DNA of 64,000 bases from Closterium sp. Naga37s-1 (Eukaryota; Streptophyta; Zygnematophyceae; Desmidiales; Closteriaceae), in the NCBI GenBank assembly GCA_947471745.1, contig CANJKZ010000777.1:3218001-3282000 (forward strand). The letters run 5' to 3'. The notes beneath the pieces were generated by a model that did no database searches, was not told the DNA's origin, and saw only the letters and a program-made list of their open reading frames with translations. The position numbers and the translations under genes are program-made. Of this stretch, positions 12,085 to 24,290 are shown in pieces (the stretch's first letter is position 1; the number at the start of each line of letters is the position of its first letter).

Positions 12085-15000
12085 TCAGTTCAGAGCCATC
12101 CCAGCCAGCTTGCAACACTTCCAATGCTGCTGCTCCACCAGCCTCTTGGTCATCATGTCAGCCGGCTGCCCCGTGGTCTTCACGTAGCGCAACTCAACTT
12201 CACCCGCGGTTACCATGCTCCTCGTCCAATGCCACTTCACCCTCATGTGCTTCGTGAGTCCATGCAACACAGGGTTCTTAGCAAGAGCAATGGCACCCTG
12301 GCTGTCACAGTACAGTGGGGTAGGTCCTTGCTGCTCCTCCCCCAATTCAGCCAACAAACGCCGCTGCCACACAATCTCCCGTACGGCACGGAAGAGTGCC
12401 ATGTACTCGGACTCCACCGAGCTCAAAGCTTGGTCAACCTGCTTCTTGCTCTCCCAAGCAGTTGGGCCTCCACCAACACAGCATATGAAGCCTCCCACAC
12501 TTGTCATGTCCTCTGGTTCTGATGCATATGAAGCATCCGAGTAGGCGGTGAGGAACAAACGCCCGGGTTCAACACCATCCGCGCCCTTTTGGCGCCTTTG
12601 TGCCGCCGCCGAGTATTGCAGCCCAACGGTCGGTGTTTGGCCAAGATACTTGGCCACCCTCATTCCAGCTGCTACCTGCTCCTCATTAGGGCATTGCACA
12701 ACCCTAGCCAGCTGCCCGGTAGCAAACGCGACGTCCGGTCGGGTGTTTACCGCCGCATACATGAGGCTGCCCACCAACGAGTGAAATCGGCGCCTCTCCT
12801 CTTCACCAACGCTCTCCTCCTCTGGTCCCTTCACACACTTGAACCCAGAGGGAAAGGGTGTAGCCACATGGCCTTCACTCTGCCCAAAGTTGGCAGCCAA
12901 TGCCCCCAGGTACTTTCGTTGTTGCACCCGCATGCACCGCTTCTCCACATCTCGTTCGATGTGGAGCCCAAGGTAGAAGCTCACGTCACCAAGGGCCTTG
13001 CACTTGAACTTGTCTTGAAGCTTCAGCATCACCTCCTTCACAAGGTCAGAAGAGGGTGAGAAAATGAGGATGTCATCCACATAAACCACCATGAAACTCC
13101 TCTGCTCCCCCTCGCCAAGCATGAACAAGGAGTGATCGGCCGTTGAGGGAGTGAAGCCGATCCCCTCCAACACTTCGCGCAGCTTCATGTACCATTGCCT
13201 AGGGGCCTGCTTCAGCCCATAGAGGGCCTTCTTCAGCTTCCACACTCTGCCACTACCATCATCAAACCCCTCTGGCTGCGCCATAAAAATCTCCTCCTCA
13301 AGGATGCCGTTAAGGAATGCCGTTACGATGTCCATTTGCTTTACTACCCATCCTTTGATGGCGGCTCCCGCGAATAGGGTTCGCAGCGTCGTCGGCTTCA
13401 CCACAGGGGCAAACAGCTCCTTGAAGTCCACCTTCTCCTTCTGCTGGTACCCCTTGGCTACAAGCCTAGACTTGTAGCGCTCGATCTTGCCGTTGGCATC
13501 CGACTTGATTTTGAAGAGCCACTTGGACGTTATCGCCGTACGCCCCTCCGGTAGCTCCACCAATTCAAACGTGTCATTCTCCTCGATGCTCTTCAGCTCA
13601 CTCTCCATGGCCTTCTTCCACTCCTCAGCATCACTACTCTCCAAAGCCTCCTTGAGAGTTGCTGGTTCTCCCGGCATCTCCACCGGAGAGAAGAACGCGA
13701 AGGCACACTCCTTGTAGTCACTCTCCTCGTCGTCTCCGACCATCATTGCCGCTCCGGCCAGGGCTGTCTTGCCCTGCTTTCCCGGCGCATCATAGGTCAG
13801 CCTATTAGGGGGTTGAACTCTCCTCTTCCCCCTTCCTTCCTCCTCAGCTGCAGGGACTTGAAGGCCTTGGCGTTGCTGCGGTGTGGCTCGAATCCGTGGA
13901 GCACTCGTAGTACGGGAAGGGAGTGACGGTGCACGCTCGCTCACTTGCTGCACCTCCTCCTCTTCTTCCTCTGCATCATTGGCCTCCTCTCCCCCATTCA
14001 CAAGGGAGGATTGCCTTGTGGTTGTGCTGCCGCTGCTCAGCTCCAAAGGCAGCTCCACATGCTCCAAACCGGAACTCTTCACCTCCCCAAACCGCACGCC
14101 TATCTTCGCCTCATTCTCCGCCTTCCAATCCTTGTACATGAAGTTCTCCATGAACTTGCAGTCCCTGCTCACCAAGAACTTCTTGGTGAATGGGTCCCAA
14201 AGAAGCCATCCCTTGCTGTTTTGAGCCATGCCCAAGTGCACGGCCCACACCGCCTTGGCACCAAGCTTGTTGTGCCGAAGATGCTTAGGCACGAGCGCCA
14301 TGCACATGCACCCGAACACCCGAAGCATATCCACCTTTGGCTTCCTTCCTAGCCACTCCACATAGGGCACCCATTTGTCTGCTCCCACATGAGTCAAGGC
14401 TCTGTTCTTGGCCACACACGCGCTCCGCACCGCATCAGGCCAGAAATAGTCGGGTAGCCCGGCTTCAATAAGCAACCCGCGTGCCGCCTCCGTGATTGTG
14501 CGGTTCGCTCGCTCGGCGATGCCGTTCATTGCAGGGGAGTATGGCATGGTGAGGGAGTGCCGAATACCATTCTTCTTCAGCCACAACCCAAACTCCTTGC
14601 TCAGGAACTCTCCCCCTCGATCGGTGCGGATTGACTTGACTAGACGGTCTTGTTGCCGCTCCACCATCGGGAACCAATCCGTCTTCAACGTTTCAGCCAC
14701 GTCGCTCTTCTTGGCCAGCACGTACACCCAAGTCATGCGGGTGTAGACGTCGACAATGGTGAGAAAATACTCAGCTCCAGCAGCTCCAAGCTTCAGGGGG
14801 CCCACCACGTCCATCACCACCTCATCAAGCGGTGCCTTTGCCGTTGCCTCCGAACTAGGGAACGGAAACCGGGTGAACTTGGCTTGAATGCACGTCGGGC
14901 AGCCAAGCACCTCATCGGGCTCCCCCTTCACACGTATGCCAGCAACCATCTCATTCTTCACTAGCTGCTGCAAGATGGGCAGGGCCACATGCCCCATGCG

Positions 15001-16854
15001 CCGATGCAAGGTGAGCCAATCACACTCCCCCGTAGCCGAAGTTGGATTGGAGAATGCCGCGCTCGCAATAGCGCCCCACATACTCTCTCCGTAGTCCTCC
15101 TCCGCTGCTGCCTCTGGGTTCTCCTCACCCTTTTGCTGCTCCTTGGTTGCTGCACCACTCTCCTTAGGTTCACTGAACTTGCTGGTCCCTCCAGGTTTGC
15201 TCTTCTTGAGCTCATTCTCCTTAGCGCGACCGTTCGCGCCATCGTCGCTACCGACCGCTCCATCCTTGGTGCTGATGCTTGCTGCCACTTGCCTCTCCTT
15301 AGGCATAGGGACCACTGGGATCTGCCACATCTCGTTGTAGACATCCCTGTCCTCATGAAGGTCCCAAAGAATTCGATCGCCAAGCCTTGCGGTGTAGGTC
15401 TTGGCTCCCTTCGAGTTCGTGTCCATGCCGGCCTTTGCCAACCGCCGCACGGAAATCAGGTTTGCAGCAAGGCTGGGCACCCAAAGCACGTTCTTGAGGC
15501 CCACCATCTTCCCATCAGCACCCTTGAACATGGCCTTGCCCATGCCTTTCACCTCTGCTCGCTGCCCCAAAGCCGATGTGACATGCTTCACCGGTGACGG
15601 CTCGAGTTCGGTGAGCAAGTCCGGGCGAGGTGTCATGCTATAGGTAGCGCCACTATCAATCACCCAATAGTCCAGGGGGTGTAGGGTCACCTTCCCCACA
15701 GCTGCTGGCTCCTCAAAGCCTTCATCCTTCTCTGGACCAGCCGGTACTTGCATCGACACGAAGTAGAATAGACCCGGGTATCGATCGTCGCTCGGGTCAT
15801 TGTCGTTGTCTCCGCTCTTCATGTTTGCAGCTCCGCCACCGCGACCGCCACGGCCTCCACGGCCTCGTCCTCTCCCTCCTCCTGCTCCTCTACCCTCTTG
15901 GCCTTGAGCAGGGGTCCAACCATCAGGGAGTTTGTAGCAGTCGCGCCACATGTGTCCGCTCTTGTGGCAATAGTGACACTCGCCGTCGAATCGGCCGCGA
16001 CCGCGTCCGTAGCTCTTGTCGTCGCTGCCGTAACCGCCACTCCTGCGGCCTCCGCCGAAGTTGCTGCCACCAAACCTTCCTCCCCCTCGTCCTCTGCCTC
16101 TTCCTCGACCATATCCACGGCCGATGCTCGCTGCCCCAGCGCCATCCGCACTCGCCAACTCACGGCGGCGGAAATCCTCTTGAAGGATAGCTCGCTTCAC
16201 GTCTTCAAGCGAGAGGCGGGGCAAGTCGCGATTAAGGTTGATGATGAGCGAGGACCATGACTCTGGGAGTAAGGCCAGCAACTTGGTCTTCTTTTGGAGC
16301 TCACTGTAGTTCAAATCAGCTCCCTCAAGCCGCGTCAACAAGTCGAAGAATTTCTGCACCCCTTCTTCAACCGCTTCGTCTTCTTCAATTCGTAGTGCCG
16401 CCATTTGCCGTTCCAACACCACCGCTACCGCCGCTGTTGCAGGAGCATGTACACCCTTGAGAGCAGCCCATGCCTTTGGTCATTTCTCTGGTTCACGCTG
16501 GAATGGCTTGATGTGACGGATCTGACTGCTCCCCAACGCTTGCCCAAGAAAGAGATAGCCTTGTGCGCTCTTCCGCACCCACGGGCTCTTCTCCGGGTCG
16601 TTCTCGGGGCGCTTCTCCGTTCCTTCCATCACCTCCAGCAGGTCATAGTGGTCAAAGATGTTCTCCATCTTGAAGGACCATTCAGCAAAGTTGTCACCGT
16701 TGAACTTGTCAAGCCCAAACACCCTAGGCTCATCCCTAGGTGGGCCAAGACTTGGTTGCATGGGCGCCATGGCTGAATCACGGGGTTGGCCTTGAGCTTG
16801 AGCTTCTCCACTGCCACCAGCACCTCTGCCACCCCTTTCCTCAGGTCCAGACAT
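12085..16854 (-). pseudogene. Element C gag-pol polyprotein with one in-frame TGA
   Basis: The ATG at 16854 opens a 1,589-codon frame. Gag includes FNGDNFAEWSFKMENI and a Gly/Arg-rich region with a CCHC knuckle (CHYCHKSGHMWRDC, near 15950-15995). Protease VIDSGATYSM follows, then integrase (HRRMGH, CPTC, IVDVYTRMTWVY, RTDRGGEF, MNGIAERANRTI), RT (FLNGILEEE, VYVDDILIF) and RNase H (SDASYAS, VESEYMAL, CDSQGAIAL). The only interruption I find is a TGA at 16480-16482, late in gag, with the same frame open on both sides. The element could otherwise encode particle, protease, integrase and RT/RNase H. Confidence 0.93.
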
Positions 16855-16871
16855 TGTCGAAACTGCTCCAA

Positions 16872-16886
16872 GGGGCTCTGATACCA
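16872..16886 (-). promoter_or_regulatory. Primer binding site of element C
   Basis: In element sense TGGTATCAGAGCCCC follows the 5' LTR after two bases. It is complementary to the 3' end of plant initiator tRNA-Met, the standard copia primer. Confidence 0.9.
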
Positions 16887-16888
16887 CT

Positions 16889-17707
16889 TGTTATAGTCAC
16901 AATAGGCTTGAATGTGCCTAAAACGAAAGATAGAGAGCACAGACGGATTTCTGCACAGCGGCTTCAAACGTTGATAGCGTTCTGCTCACAGCTGCAAATG
17001 ACTTGATTCAAATTGGATCTGGAGCGTCTTCACGTCGTCTATAATTAGCAATTTAGATTGCACGATTTGATAAAGAATGGACGACACAGCGTCGGTTTGA
17101 ACGAACGGTACTATGGCAGCCACTATAGTCTTAGAACACAAGATAGGAAGAGTTACGAGTTGGGAATGACTCCCAGCTCCTACAAACCTCAAGAGCCGAG
17201 GTACAGTGATATGGAACAGTGCCACACTGTCCCCAACCACGAAGGGTCTCGAAACTACCCTTCACTAGGGCCTACACCAAGTGAAATGTTACACTACATA
17301 AAGTAATGTAACTATCTTCAATATCTTGAGGTGTACCCTTTTGGCAAGCTTCGAAATCACTTGAGGCTTGACACCAAGGCTCGGGCTCTTCATCACAAAC
17401 TCATCCTTGAGTTCTTGATGGGTCTGCTGCACACACCTGCGACACGCCGAACGTTCGACACAGGACAAAATAGAAACCGTGCACGACAAAATAGAAACCG
17501 CGCGCGAGACACAAACGACCGCGTAACACGCGTCTAGCGATAACTCGCTATTGACTCGACACACACACTCGACATCATGACTCAACATTCACACACAATT
17601 ATAAGCATGAAATATATATTATCCCATGCCCTCATACCATTCCATACACACACACATTCACGCACACGGACAACAAGCCGAGTGCAAACCGTAGGGTTGC
17701 ACCAACA
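16889..17707 (-). repeat. 5' LTR of element C
   Basis: This is the 819-bp partner of 11225-12043 with five substitutions. It carries the element promoter. Confidence 0.95.
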
Positions 17708-17848
17708 GCCATGCCATCACCGCCCACCGTTGCAGCTGATCTCAGTCAGCAGATGCTTCATCCCCACACCCGTACCTCAAATTTATTCCCCCTTTCCTCA
17801 CCTCTCCCCCACCCCATCCCCGACCCTATTCCTGCACCTGCTGTCATG
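17708..17848 (+). other. GT47 intron piece between element C and the LINE
   Basis: This host sequence begins with the C target duplication and ends at the LINE A-tail. It is CT-rich and shows no exon. Confidence 0.5.
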
Positions 17849-17864
17849 CTTTTTTTTTTTTTTT
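17849..17864 (-). other. LINE poly(A) tail
   Basis: A T-run on the plus strand directly precedes the LINE 3' UTR, as expected for target-primed reverse transcription. Confidence 0.85.
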
Positions 17865-17976
17865 GGTGGACTCAAGTACACTATAAGGCATAGCATACAT
17901 GAAATGTCCTCAGTCGTACCTGATGTGGAGGGAGGTATATTATCTAGCCATGTAGACGCAACCCCCCTGTTACCCT

Positions 17977-20900
17977 CTATGGCGGTTGAAAGGTGATGAG
18001 CGGATCTTCCCAGATTGCTCTGAAGTTCTCTCTCCACGTCATTGTTGACTCCTCGCTATAGAGCTTATTCAGCACCGCTGCCTCATCTTTTGCCAGGTGT
18101 TCCCAATCATTTGTGCCCCCCTGGCACTTCCCCCAGGCCTGTCTCTTTTTTGCCTTGCTGTAGATCCTTACGTGTCTTGTGAACTGGACGTTTATCCGCC
18201 TCAGAACCCGCTTGGCCTGGAATCTCACCCCTCTCCATATCGCGTTACACCTTGCCAGCCACACTTGATGTGATGCCGTGGCTATTAGTGAAGCTTCCGG
18301 AAAGCCTGATCCCGTGCATGTTCCTTGAAACAGTAGATCGCCCACTGTCCCTCCTTGTCGCGCCGGATTCATCAACTGAAGCGCCCTCTGCACCACCTCC
18401 GTTACCGGTTTCACTCTCGGGCAGTCCAAAATGCAGTGGTCTAGTGTTTCCATCCCTCCGCAGTGAACACAATTGGCGCGTGCCCCCAGGAACGGAAGTC
18501 TCTCGCCCACCTGCAAGTTTTTGCTGTGTGCCCGCAATATCACTTCCCTTGCCCTTGCTGGTGTCACCAGAGAGTCCCTCGTCCTGATCGCTTTCTCCCA
18601 GTCTATTGGCCTCCCCCAATCTTCCTCCCACTGCTGTTGCTGTTTAGGCTTTTGAAGCTGGGGTTTCAGCGCCTTCCTCAGGACCCGCAGCTCGGCTGGC
18701 TCTCCTTGATCGCATAGTTTCGACTGCGGCAGTCTCGTCCTCGGCGTGCCCAAAGGCCCGCATACCTTCCCCCCGAGTTCCACTATCGGCATCGTCCCTT
18801 CCCAGCGGATCTCTGTCGCGCTGGCGAATCTTACTTCCTTGACGCAGCCATCCTTCTCCACCGTCACGCGCTTCCCAAACAGTCGGTTCCCCGACGTGTA
18901 AAGTAGCCTGTAGAAGAAAAACTCTCCCGGTCTGTATGAGTTCATCCTGACCAGCTTCGCCGCGCCGAACACTTCATCCGCAGTGAGTGTTTTTAGAACC
19001 AATTCTTTCCAAGCCGTCGGAGTCGCTTCCAGCGCTTTCATCGCCCATTTCCTCTGCTCCACTCCCCCTAGCTCACGTTCGAAAGTCGCCTCGTCTTTCA
19101 CCGTTCTGCTGCCATCCGCTCCTTTCTTGATTAGATCCCCTAGCGTGACCCCCTGTAAACAGTCGGAGCCCTGTTGCTTCCCGAACGGAGACTTTCCTCT
19201 GAAGAAGATTGCTCTGTTGAAGAGCAAAAATTCCCCTTCCGCCTCCCACCGGTTTGCTGTCTCCCTGATCACCCCCGTTTTTGTCTCCCAGAGGGCCTCA
19301 ATCGTCGCCTTCCATCTCACTCCACCCTTCAGCCAGTGTTGCATGATCGCCGGGTGGGCGTACACCATCGCGAGTCCTTGTGGGAAGCCAGCCGCCTTCT
19401 CCCAGAGCCAGTTACGGAACGGATCCCTCGTTGCTGCACCTCTCGCGATGTTGTGAATCGCGATACTGCCCAATCTTTCCTTCGGACTGATCACCCCTAG
19501 TCCCCCCTCCTTCCGGTCTCTGCAGGATAGCTCGAAACTCCATAAAATGAAGAATCTGTCGAAGGACGCCTTCCCTTTTGAAATGAAGTTATGGCAGATT
19601 CTCTTCACCTTCAACCAGATCTCGTGCGGTGGCGCGTACACCAGTGCTTGGAACAGTAGAATTGGCATCGCGTAACTATTCACGATTGTCACCCTGGCAG
19701 AGGTCGTCAGATGTTTCGAGTCCCACTTGCTCAGCTCGCCGCACATCCGCTCAAAGGCCTTATACCAGGACGGCTCCGGCGACCCTCCCGATGTGACCCA
19801 AATGCCAAGGAGGCGTTCCGGCTCGTTCTGCGCTGCCCATTGAAACGGTGAGTCTGTGGGCTGCTGTCTTCTCCTGTTTTTCCCCAGTGGCATCAGCTTC
19901 GTTTTTTCCTGGTTGATATACAACCCTGAGCGTAGTCCAAACTCATCCAGCAGCCGCTTGGCTGCCACCACTTGTTCTTGACCGTGCAGGGCTAAAGTGG
20001 TGTCGTCACCGTAGCCTACATACGTCAGTCCACCGCTTCCTGACAGAGAGGTTCCGCCGCGCAGAGGAAGAGATAGGGAGCGAGCGGGCATCCTTGCCGT
20101 ACCCCTTTCTCCATCCCAATTCTGTCTCCTAACCAGCCATTAACCATCAGCTTTGTTCCCGCTCCCTCATGAAGTCCCTTTGCCCAGGCGATGAACTTGA
20201 CCGGGAAACCCATCTTCTCCATCGTGTTGAAAAGGAACTCTCTCGAGACCGAGTCATAAGCCTTTTGGAAGTCGACCAGGAGCAGCAGCCAATCCTCATC
20301 TCCTTCCGCTGCCGCGTCGATCACATCCGCAACCGTTGATACCGCATCCGCCAACCGTCTCCCAGGTATGAAACCGTATTGTCTCTCCGAGATAACCTGT
20401 GGTATAACTTTTTTTATCCTGTTAGCCAGCACCTTCGCCACTAGCTTGTACAACACACTGAGTAAAGTTATCGGGCGGTAGTTTCCTAACTGCTCCCTCA
20501 CTCCCTTCTTATGCAGAAGGATCGTCACCGCCGTCATGAAAGGCTCCGGCAGCAGCGCGTCCTTCTCAAAGACCTCAACCAGCTTCATCACCTCCTTTCC
20601 CAGGAGGCCCCAGTTTTGCTCGAACAGCTCCTTCGGCAATCCATCCTGTCCCGGTGCTTTCCCCGTTGGCAGCTCCCTGAGTGCTGTTCTTACTTCCTCC
20701 TCCGACCATGGTCTGGTGAGTGCCTCTTTATCCTTGTCCAGCAGGCGCTTGTCTTCTGCCACCTCCCATCCCTCCTCTGTAACCTTCTGCAGAGGGCCCG
20801 CAAAAGTGTCCCGAAAGAACGCTGTTGTGGCCTCCAGCACCTCTCTTGCCCCCGTGACGCTCTGCCCGTTGACTGACACCTCATGGATTTCTGTCTTTTC

Positions 20901-22049
20901 CTTCTTCGACTTAATCAGGCCGGACAGGTAACCAGTCGGCGCTTCACTCGCTAGCTCCACCGTCATTCCCGACAACACCTGCAGCCGGACCTTGTTCCTC
21001 TCCTAGTATTCTTTCGAGGCCGCTTCCGACTTCACCAACTCCTCATACAGCCTTGGTGCTGTCGGGTTCGCCATCAGCAGACTCCTTATTCTCACCACCT
21101 TCTTTTCCAAATGCAACATTGTAGCCTTCACCCTTTTCCGTTCCTCAGTCGTATGCGTTCTCAGACTCGCCTTCAGGTTCGTCAGCAGACACTCAAGGGG
21201 TTGATCTGATTTCCTCTGGTGATCGGCCACCACTGCTTCGATTATTTTTTCCGTCCCTTCTCCTCTTGTTTGGGTTGCCTGCAGCCTCCAAAGCCCCGGG
21301 CCCCCTTCCCCAGGAACCGCAGCCTGCACTGTGGCGTGGACCGCAAACCAGTGATCAGTGATGCCGACCGGGACGAAGGTGTGCTTTGCTTCCAGCACCT
21401 GTCCAACCAGCGACCTCGACATCAGGATCTGGTCAATGCGCGTACTAGTCTTCGACGAGCGAGAGAAAAAGATGAGTTCCTTCCTTGTTGGGTGGAGCGT
21501 TTTAAATGAGTCTTGCAGGTCCCAGCCGCTGCAGATCTGTAGAAAGCGCTGGTTTTCTGCCGGTGATCCCAACCTGGAGGACTTGTCCAGGTCCGGATCT
21601 GCGACTATGTTCAAGTCTCCCAAGAAAATCGTGTGAGTTGTCATCGGCAGACCATGCACAAAAGGTGACAGAGCGTCCCGGAAGAACTCCCCCCTGTTCG
21701 TAGTTTGAGCCGGGAAATACGCCGCCACCACTTTGTAATCCTGCTGCTGCCAAGTAAAGGTAACACTCAGAATCCTCCCCGAGCCATGGGACACAACCTC
21801 CTTGAAACGAATCCCTGGTGCAACGCCTAGTATTGCCACACCGCTTGCTCTCTGGTCTGGCGAAACTGCTGCAACTGCATCTGGCCTTAGCTGACTCCAG
21901 AAATTTTGGTCATCCGGTATCCTCGTGTCCGTTAGTACAACAATGTTAGCTGCCTTCCGTATCCAATACCCGCATCTTTCACGCTTGCCGTTGCTACCGA
22001 GCCCGTTGATGTTGAGCTCGAGAAAGGTGAGTTTGTGGTGTTTATCCAT
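17977..22049 (-). pseudogene. LINE ORF2: endonuclease - reverse transcriptase - zinc motif
   Basis: The ATG at 22049 opens an apurinic-type endonuclease (FLELNINGLGSNGKRERCG, TDTRIPDDQNFW, FLGDLNIVADPDLD, RIDQILMS, GITDHW). A TAG at 21003-21005 interrupts it in frame. RT follows (NYRPITLLSVLYKLVAKVLANRI, VDFQKAYDSVSREF, GVRQGCPLAPYLF). Near 20030-20090 the frame shifts, and about 20-30 residues expected before the catalytic box appear missing. The box reads YVGYGDD, where YADD is usual. The C-terminal part has CVHCGGMETLDHCILDC (zf-RVT type). The frame ends at 17977. Confidence 0.9.
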
Positions 22050-22230
22050 TGACTAACTTGCTTAAGCCCCTCAGCATCCACGGGCGTAAAGACTTCATTG
22101 ATGAGATGCTAACAGCCACAGCATACGACAAAAACACTGCCAGTACTCCACCTACAACTGCTACACCTCCGATCATGACTCCAGATACTGCGATCTCCAG
22201 TAAGTCGTTCTCCATTTCACTGCTACTCAT
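22042..22230 (-). CDS. LINE small ORF, 62 aa, one hydrophobic segment
   Basis: The ATG at 22230 overlaps the stop of the preceding ORF as ATGA. Its own TAA overlaps the ORF2 start as ATGGATAA. The protein has about ten polar residues, then a 28-residue Gly/Val/Ala-rich hydrophobic span (SGVMIGGVAVVGGVLAVFLS), then a basic tail, so a single membrane helix is predicted. No family is recognised. It may be chance, but the spacing on both sides argues for translational coupling. Confidence 0.45.
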   Translation of the reverse strand: MSSSEMENDLLEIAVSGVMIGGVAVVGGVLAVFLSYAVAVSISSMKSLRPWMLRGLSKLVNG

Positions 22231-22598
22231 TTTTCCGGCTTCTTTCCGAAATCCTTCTTGAAGTCGCTAAGCCTCTGGGAGCCTTTTGCCGCACGTGTTG
22301 CAGCGCCTGACTTGCGCAACCCCCCCCTGTGTCGTGCAGAGGCGATGTGAGCCGAAGCCTGTTCGAAGCGGGTACCCTGAGCTTTCTCGCAAGCTGCCTG
22401 AACGCAGATCCACTCCTCTCGCAACCATCCAGTCGAGACCAGGACCAGGGCCGGATCCTTCAGAATACGTTTCAGCAGATCTGAAACTTTCAAGGAGGCC
22501 GCTGCGGGGGAGGTCAAAAGCGGAAAGGTCAGTATAGTCGTCAGCAACAATAAACACGGGTTACGAAGTCGAGGTAAGGACACTGCTCCCTGTACCAT
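22227..22598 (-). CDS. LINE small ORF, 123 aa, N-terminal hydrophobic segment
   Basis: The ATG at 22598 lies 38 bp inside the 3' end of ORF1 in another frame. The TGA at 22227-22229 overlaps the next ATG. The N-terminus looks like a signal or membrane anchor (PCLLLLTTILTFPLLTSPAA) and the C-terminus is basic (SDFKKDFGKKPEK). No family is recognised. An alternative is that it is the frameshifted C-terminus of ORF1. Confidence 0.45.
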   Translation of the reverse strand: MVQGAVSLPRLRNPCLLLLTTILTFPLLTSPAAASLKVSDLLKRILKDPALVLVSTGWLREEWICVQAACEKAQGTRFEQASAHIASARHRGGLRKSGAATRAAKGSQRLSDFKKDFGKKPEK

Positions 22599-23730
22599 TG
22601 AATCTGTGAGCCTTAGCTACCGTAAGGTTCCAACGGCTCATGTTGTCGCGGCGTGGAGTGACATAGTCATCATGATAGCGGGTCAGATGCTGGCCACCAC
22701 AGTAGTCGCAGGTAACACTCGGGAAATGGATGAGGAACTTCCTTCCAGGTAAAGACTGGAACTCCGCGACGTGGAGCCAGCGGTACTTATCAGCGACATG
22801 TGGAACCACCAAACCTTTGATGCGGTCAGTATCCATTCCGGAGACAGGATCAGTCGTACGGTGAAAACCGTAGCCACTCGCAAAGGCACTCTTCCCTCTC
22901 TTGACCATTACTGCCTCCACCAGCGTACGACGAACCATCTCAGGTGAGATTTCCGCCGGGACCGACTTCAACACCACTTCAACAGCCGATGGATTGATAG
23001 AGCGCTCCCTGAGGAAGCGTGCATTCTCCGGAAACTGCCAGGTAAGCTTCACAAACTTGTCGTCTACACATTCATGGTCAATGACTTGTTCACGCACAAA
23101 CTCCGCATCACGCGCGCTGTTAAATGTGACTTGAAGCCTCCCGAACCTCTGCCGGGAGAGAAAGGTCGGCTGAAGCTTCAGGTAGGTGGTGGTCTGCAGC
23201 ACATCTGGTGAGAGATGCTCCTTGCAGTCATCAAGCAGGGCAACAATCGTAGCCTTAGCACGCGGGACTTCCGCGATCCTGTTAACAGGCACCAACAGGG
23301 TTAGAGAGACCTTTGTCTGTGATGCAATGTCAGCTGCAACAACTGGATCAAACATCTCATCCGAGTCGTCGCTGAGGTATCCATCTCCTTCCTCTTCCAG
23401 GTCCAGTTCTTCAGCTGCCGTTTCATTATCAGAGTCGTCTTTTTCCGCGTTACTGATTGGCTTGTCAACACCATACGTATTCGTCGCATCGTTCGCGTTA
23501 ACCTCGTCAACGCCTTTCCCCTTGACAGTTGCGTTGCTTGTCCCAGCAGGAGCGGTCGGTAGAGCAGACAGAAGCGGATCTGATGAGGACGCCGGAAGCG
23601 GCTTGGCGGGTAAGTGCTGCAGCGTGTCATCCTTCAACGGGGAGTCCGGCGGAGTGTTGGTGACGTCGTTAACATCTTGACCCGTGACCTTGGTCGTCTT
23701 GGTTGCGTTGGTCCTGGGAACCCGTGGCAT
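22561..23730 (-). CDS. LINE ORF1, putative RNA-binding protein
   Basis: The ATG at 23730 (MPRVPRTNATK) gives 389 aa. The frame is also open further upstream, but that part is 5' UTR-like. Residues about 85-130 are acidic (EELDLEEEGDGYLSDDSDE). The C-terminal half has the fold region typical of plant L1 ORF1 (RFGRLQVTFNSARDAEFV), and a zinc-like motif CDYCGGQHLTRYH is near the end. It would coat LINE RNA. No internal stop is seen. Confidence 0.7.
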   Translation of the reverse strand: MPRVPRTNATKTTKVTGQDVNDVTNTPPDSPLKDDTLQHLPAKPLPASSSDPLLSALPTAPAGTSNATVKGKGVDEVNANDATNTYGVDKPISNAEKDDSDNETAAEELDLEEEGDGYLSDDSDEMFDPVVAADIASQTKVSLTLLVPVNRIAEVPRAKATIVALLDDCKEHLSPDVLQTTTYLKLQPTFLSRQRFGRLQVTFNSARDAEFVREQVIDHECVDDKFVKLTWQFPENARFLRERSINPSAVEVVLKSVPAEISPEMVRRTLVEAVMVKRGKSAFASGYGFHRTTDPVSGMDTDRIKGLVVPHVADKYRWLHVAEFQSLPGRKFLIHFPSVTCDYCGGQHLTRYHDDYVTPRRDNMSRWNLTVAKAHRFNGTGSSVLTSTS

Positions 23731-24290
23731 CGTGCGATGATGAGAAACACAGAACAGCCTGATGATGGCTGATACTGAGTGTTGTCTGAGCACTGAAATC
23801 CTTCGCTTTTTATGATGATCTCCCTTCCAGCGGATCCCTTGGTTGAAAGTGACCTCGTGCAGTCGTTTGGGGTGACCAATGCTTGATAACGTAGGGATTG
23901 CAAAATAGCCTTGGTGGTTGTTCTTATCTTTGCGTAGAAATCCATGGTTCCCTTGGGATGTTATTTGCCTTGGTAACAGATCAGAGCCTGATGATAAGTA
24001 GCTGAGATGCCTGGAACTCGTCAATGACCTAGCAATGTCCCCTTTTTGGACATTAAAAGTAGACCATTGTGTAGAGCTTTGTAACTTGCATCGTAACATT
24101 ACATCAGATTTGAGATCATGCAAGAAATTGCTAGGCATCGGCCAACTCGAGAAACCTAGGAGACGCCATGGCGGAGAGCTTGGCATTGTCATTGGCATTG
24201 TCATTGAACCAAACGAAACCCACCATCCCATCCATCCTCTGCTACATGCCGGATTGTGTGACATCCCACAGACTACAAGCAGAGGATGGA

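Larger units (their letters stand above)
11225..17707 (-). mobile_element. Full-length Ty1/copia element C
   Basis: Two 819-bp LTRs (11225-12043 and 16889-17707) bracket a single gag-pol frame. The insertion is flanked by a perfect 5-bp duplication GCCAT (11220-11224 and 17708-17712). Primer site and polypurine tract are both present. The LTRs differ at five positions by eye (about 0.6%), so insertion is recent. It sits in an intron of the GT47 remnant. Confidence 0.97.
17849..24150 (-). mobile_element. L1-like non-LTR retrotransposon (LINE)
   Basis: The minus-strand element has an A-tail (17849-17864 as T-run), ORF2 with endonuclease, RT and a C-terminal CCHC-like zinc motif, and an upstream ORF1 with an acidic N-terminal half. 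Two small ORFs lie between them. The 5' limit near 24150 is a guess. No target duplication could be recognised. It lies in a GT47 intron, 141 bp from element C. Confidence 0.85.

Noticed and set aside
17834-24200. LINE target-site duplication
   Set aside because: No stretch next to the A-tail (for example CTGTCATGC) recurs convincingly near the presumed 5' end.
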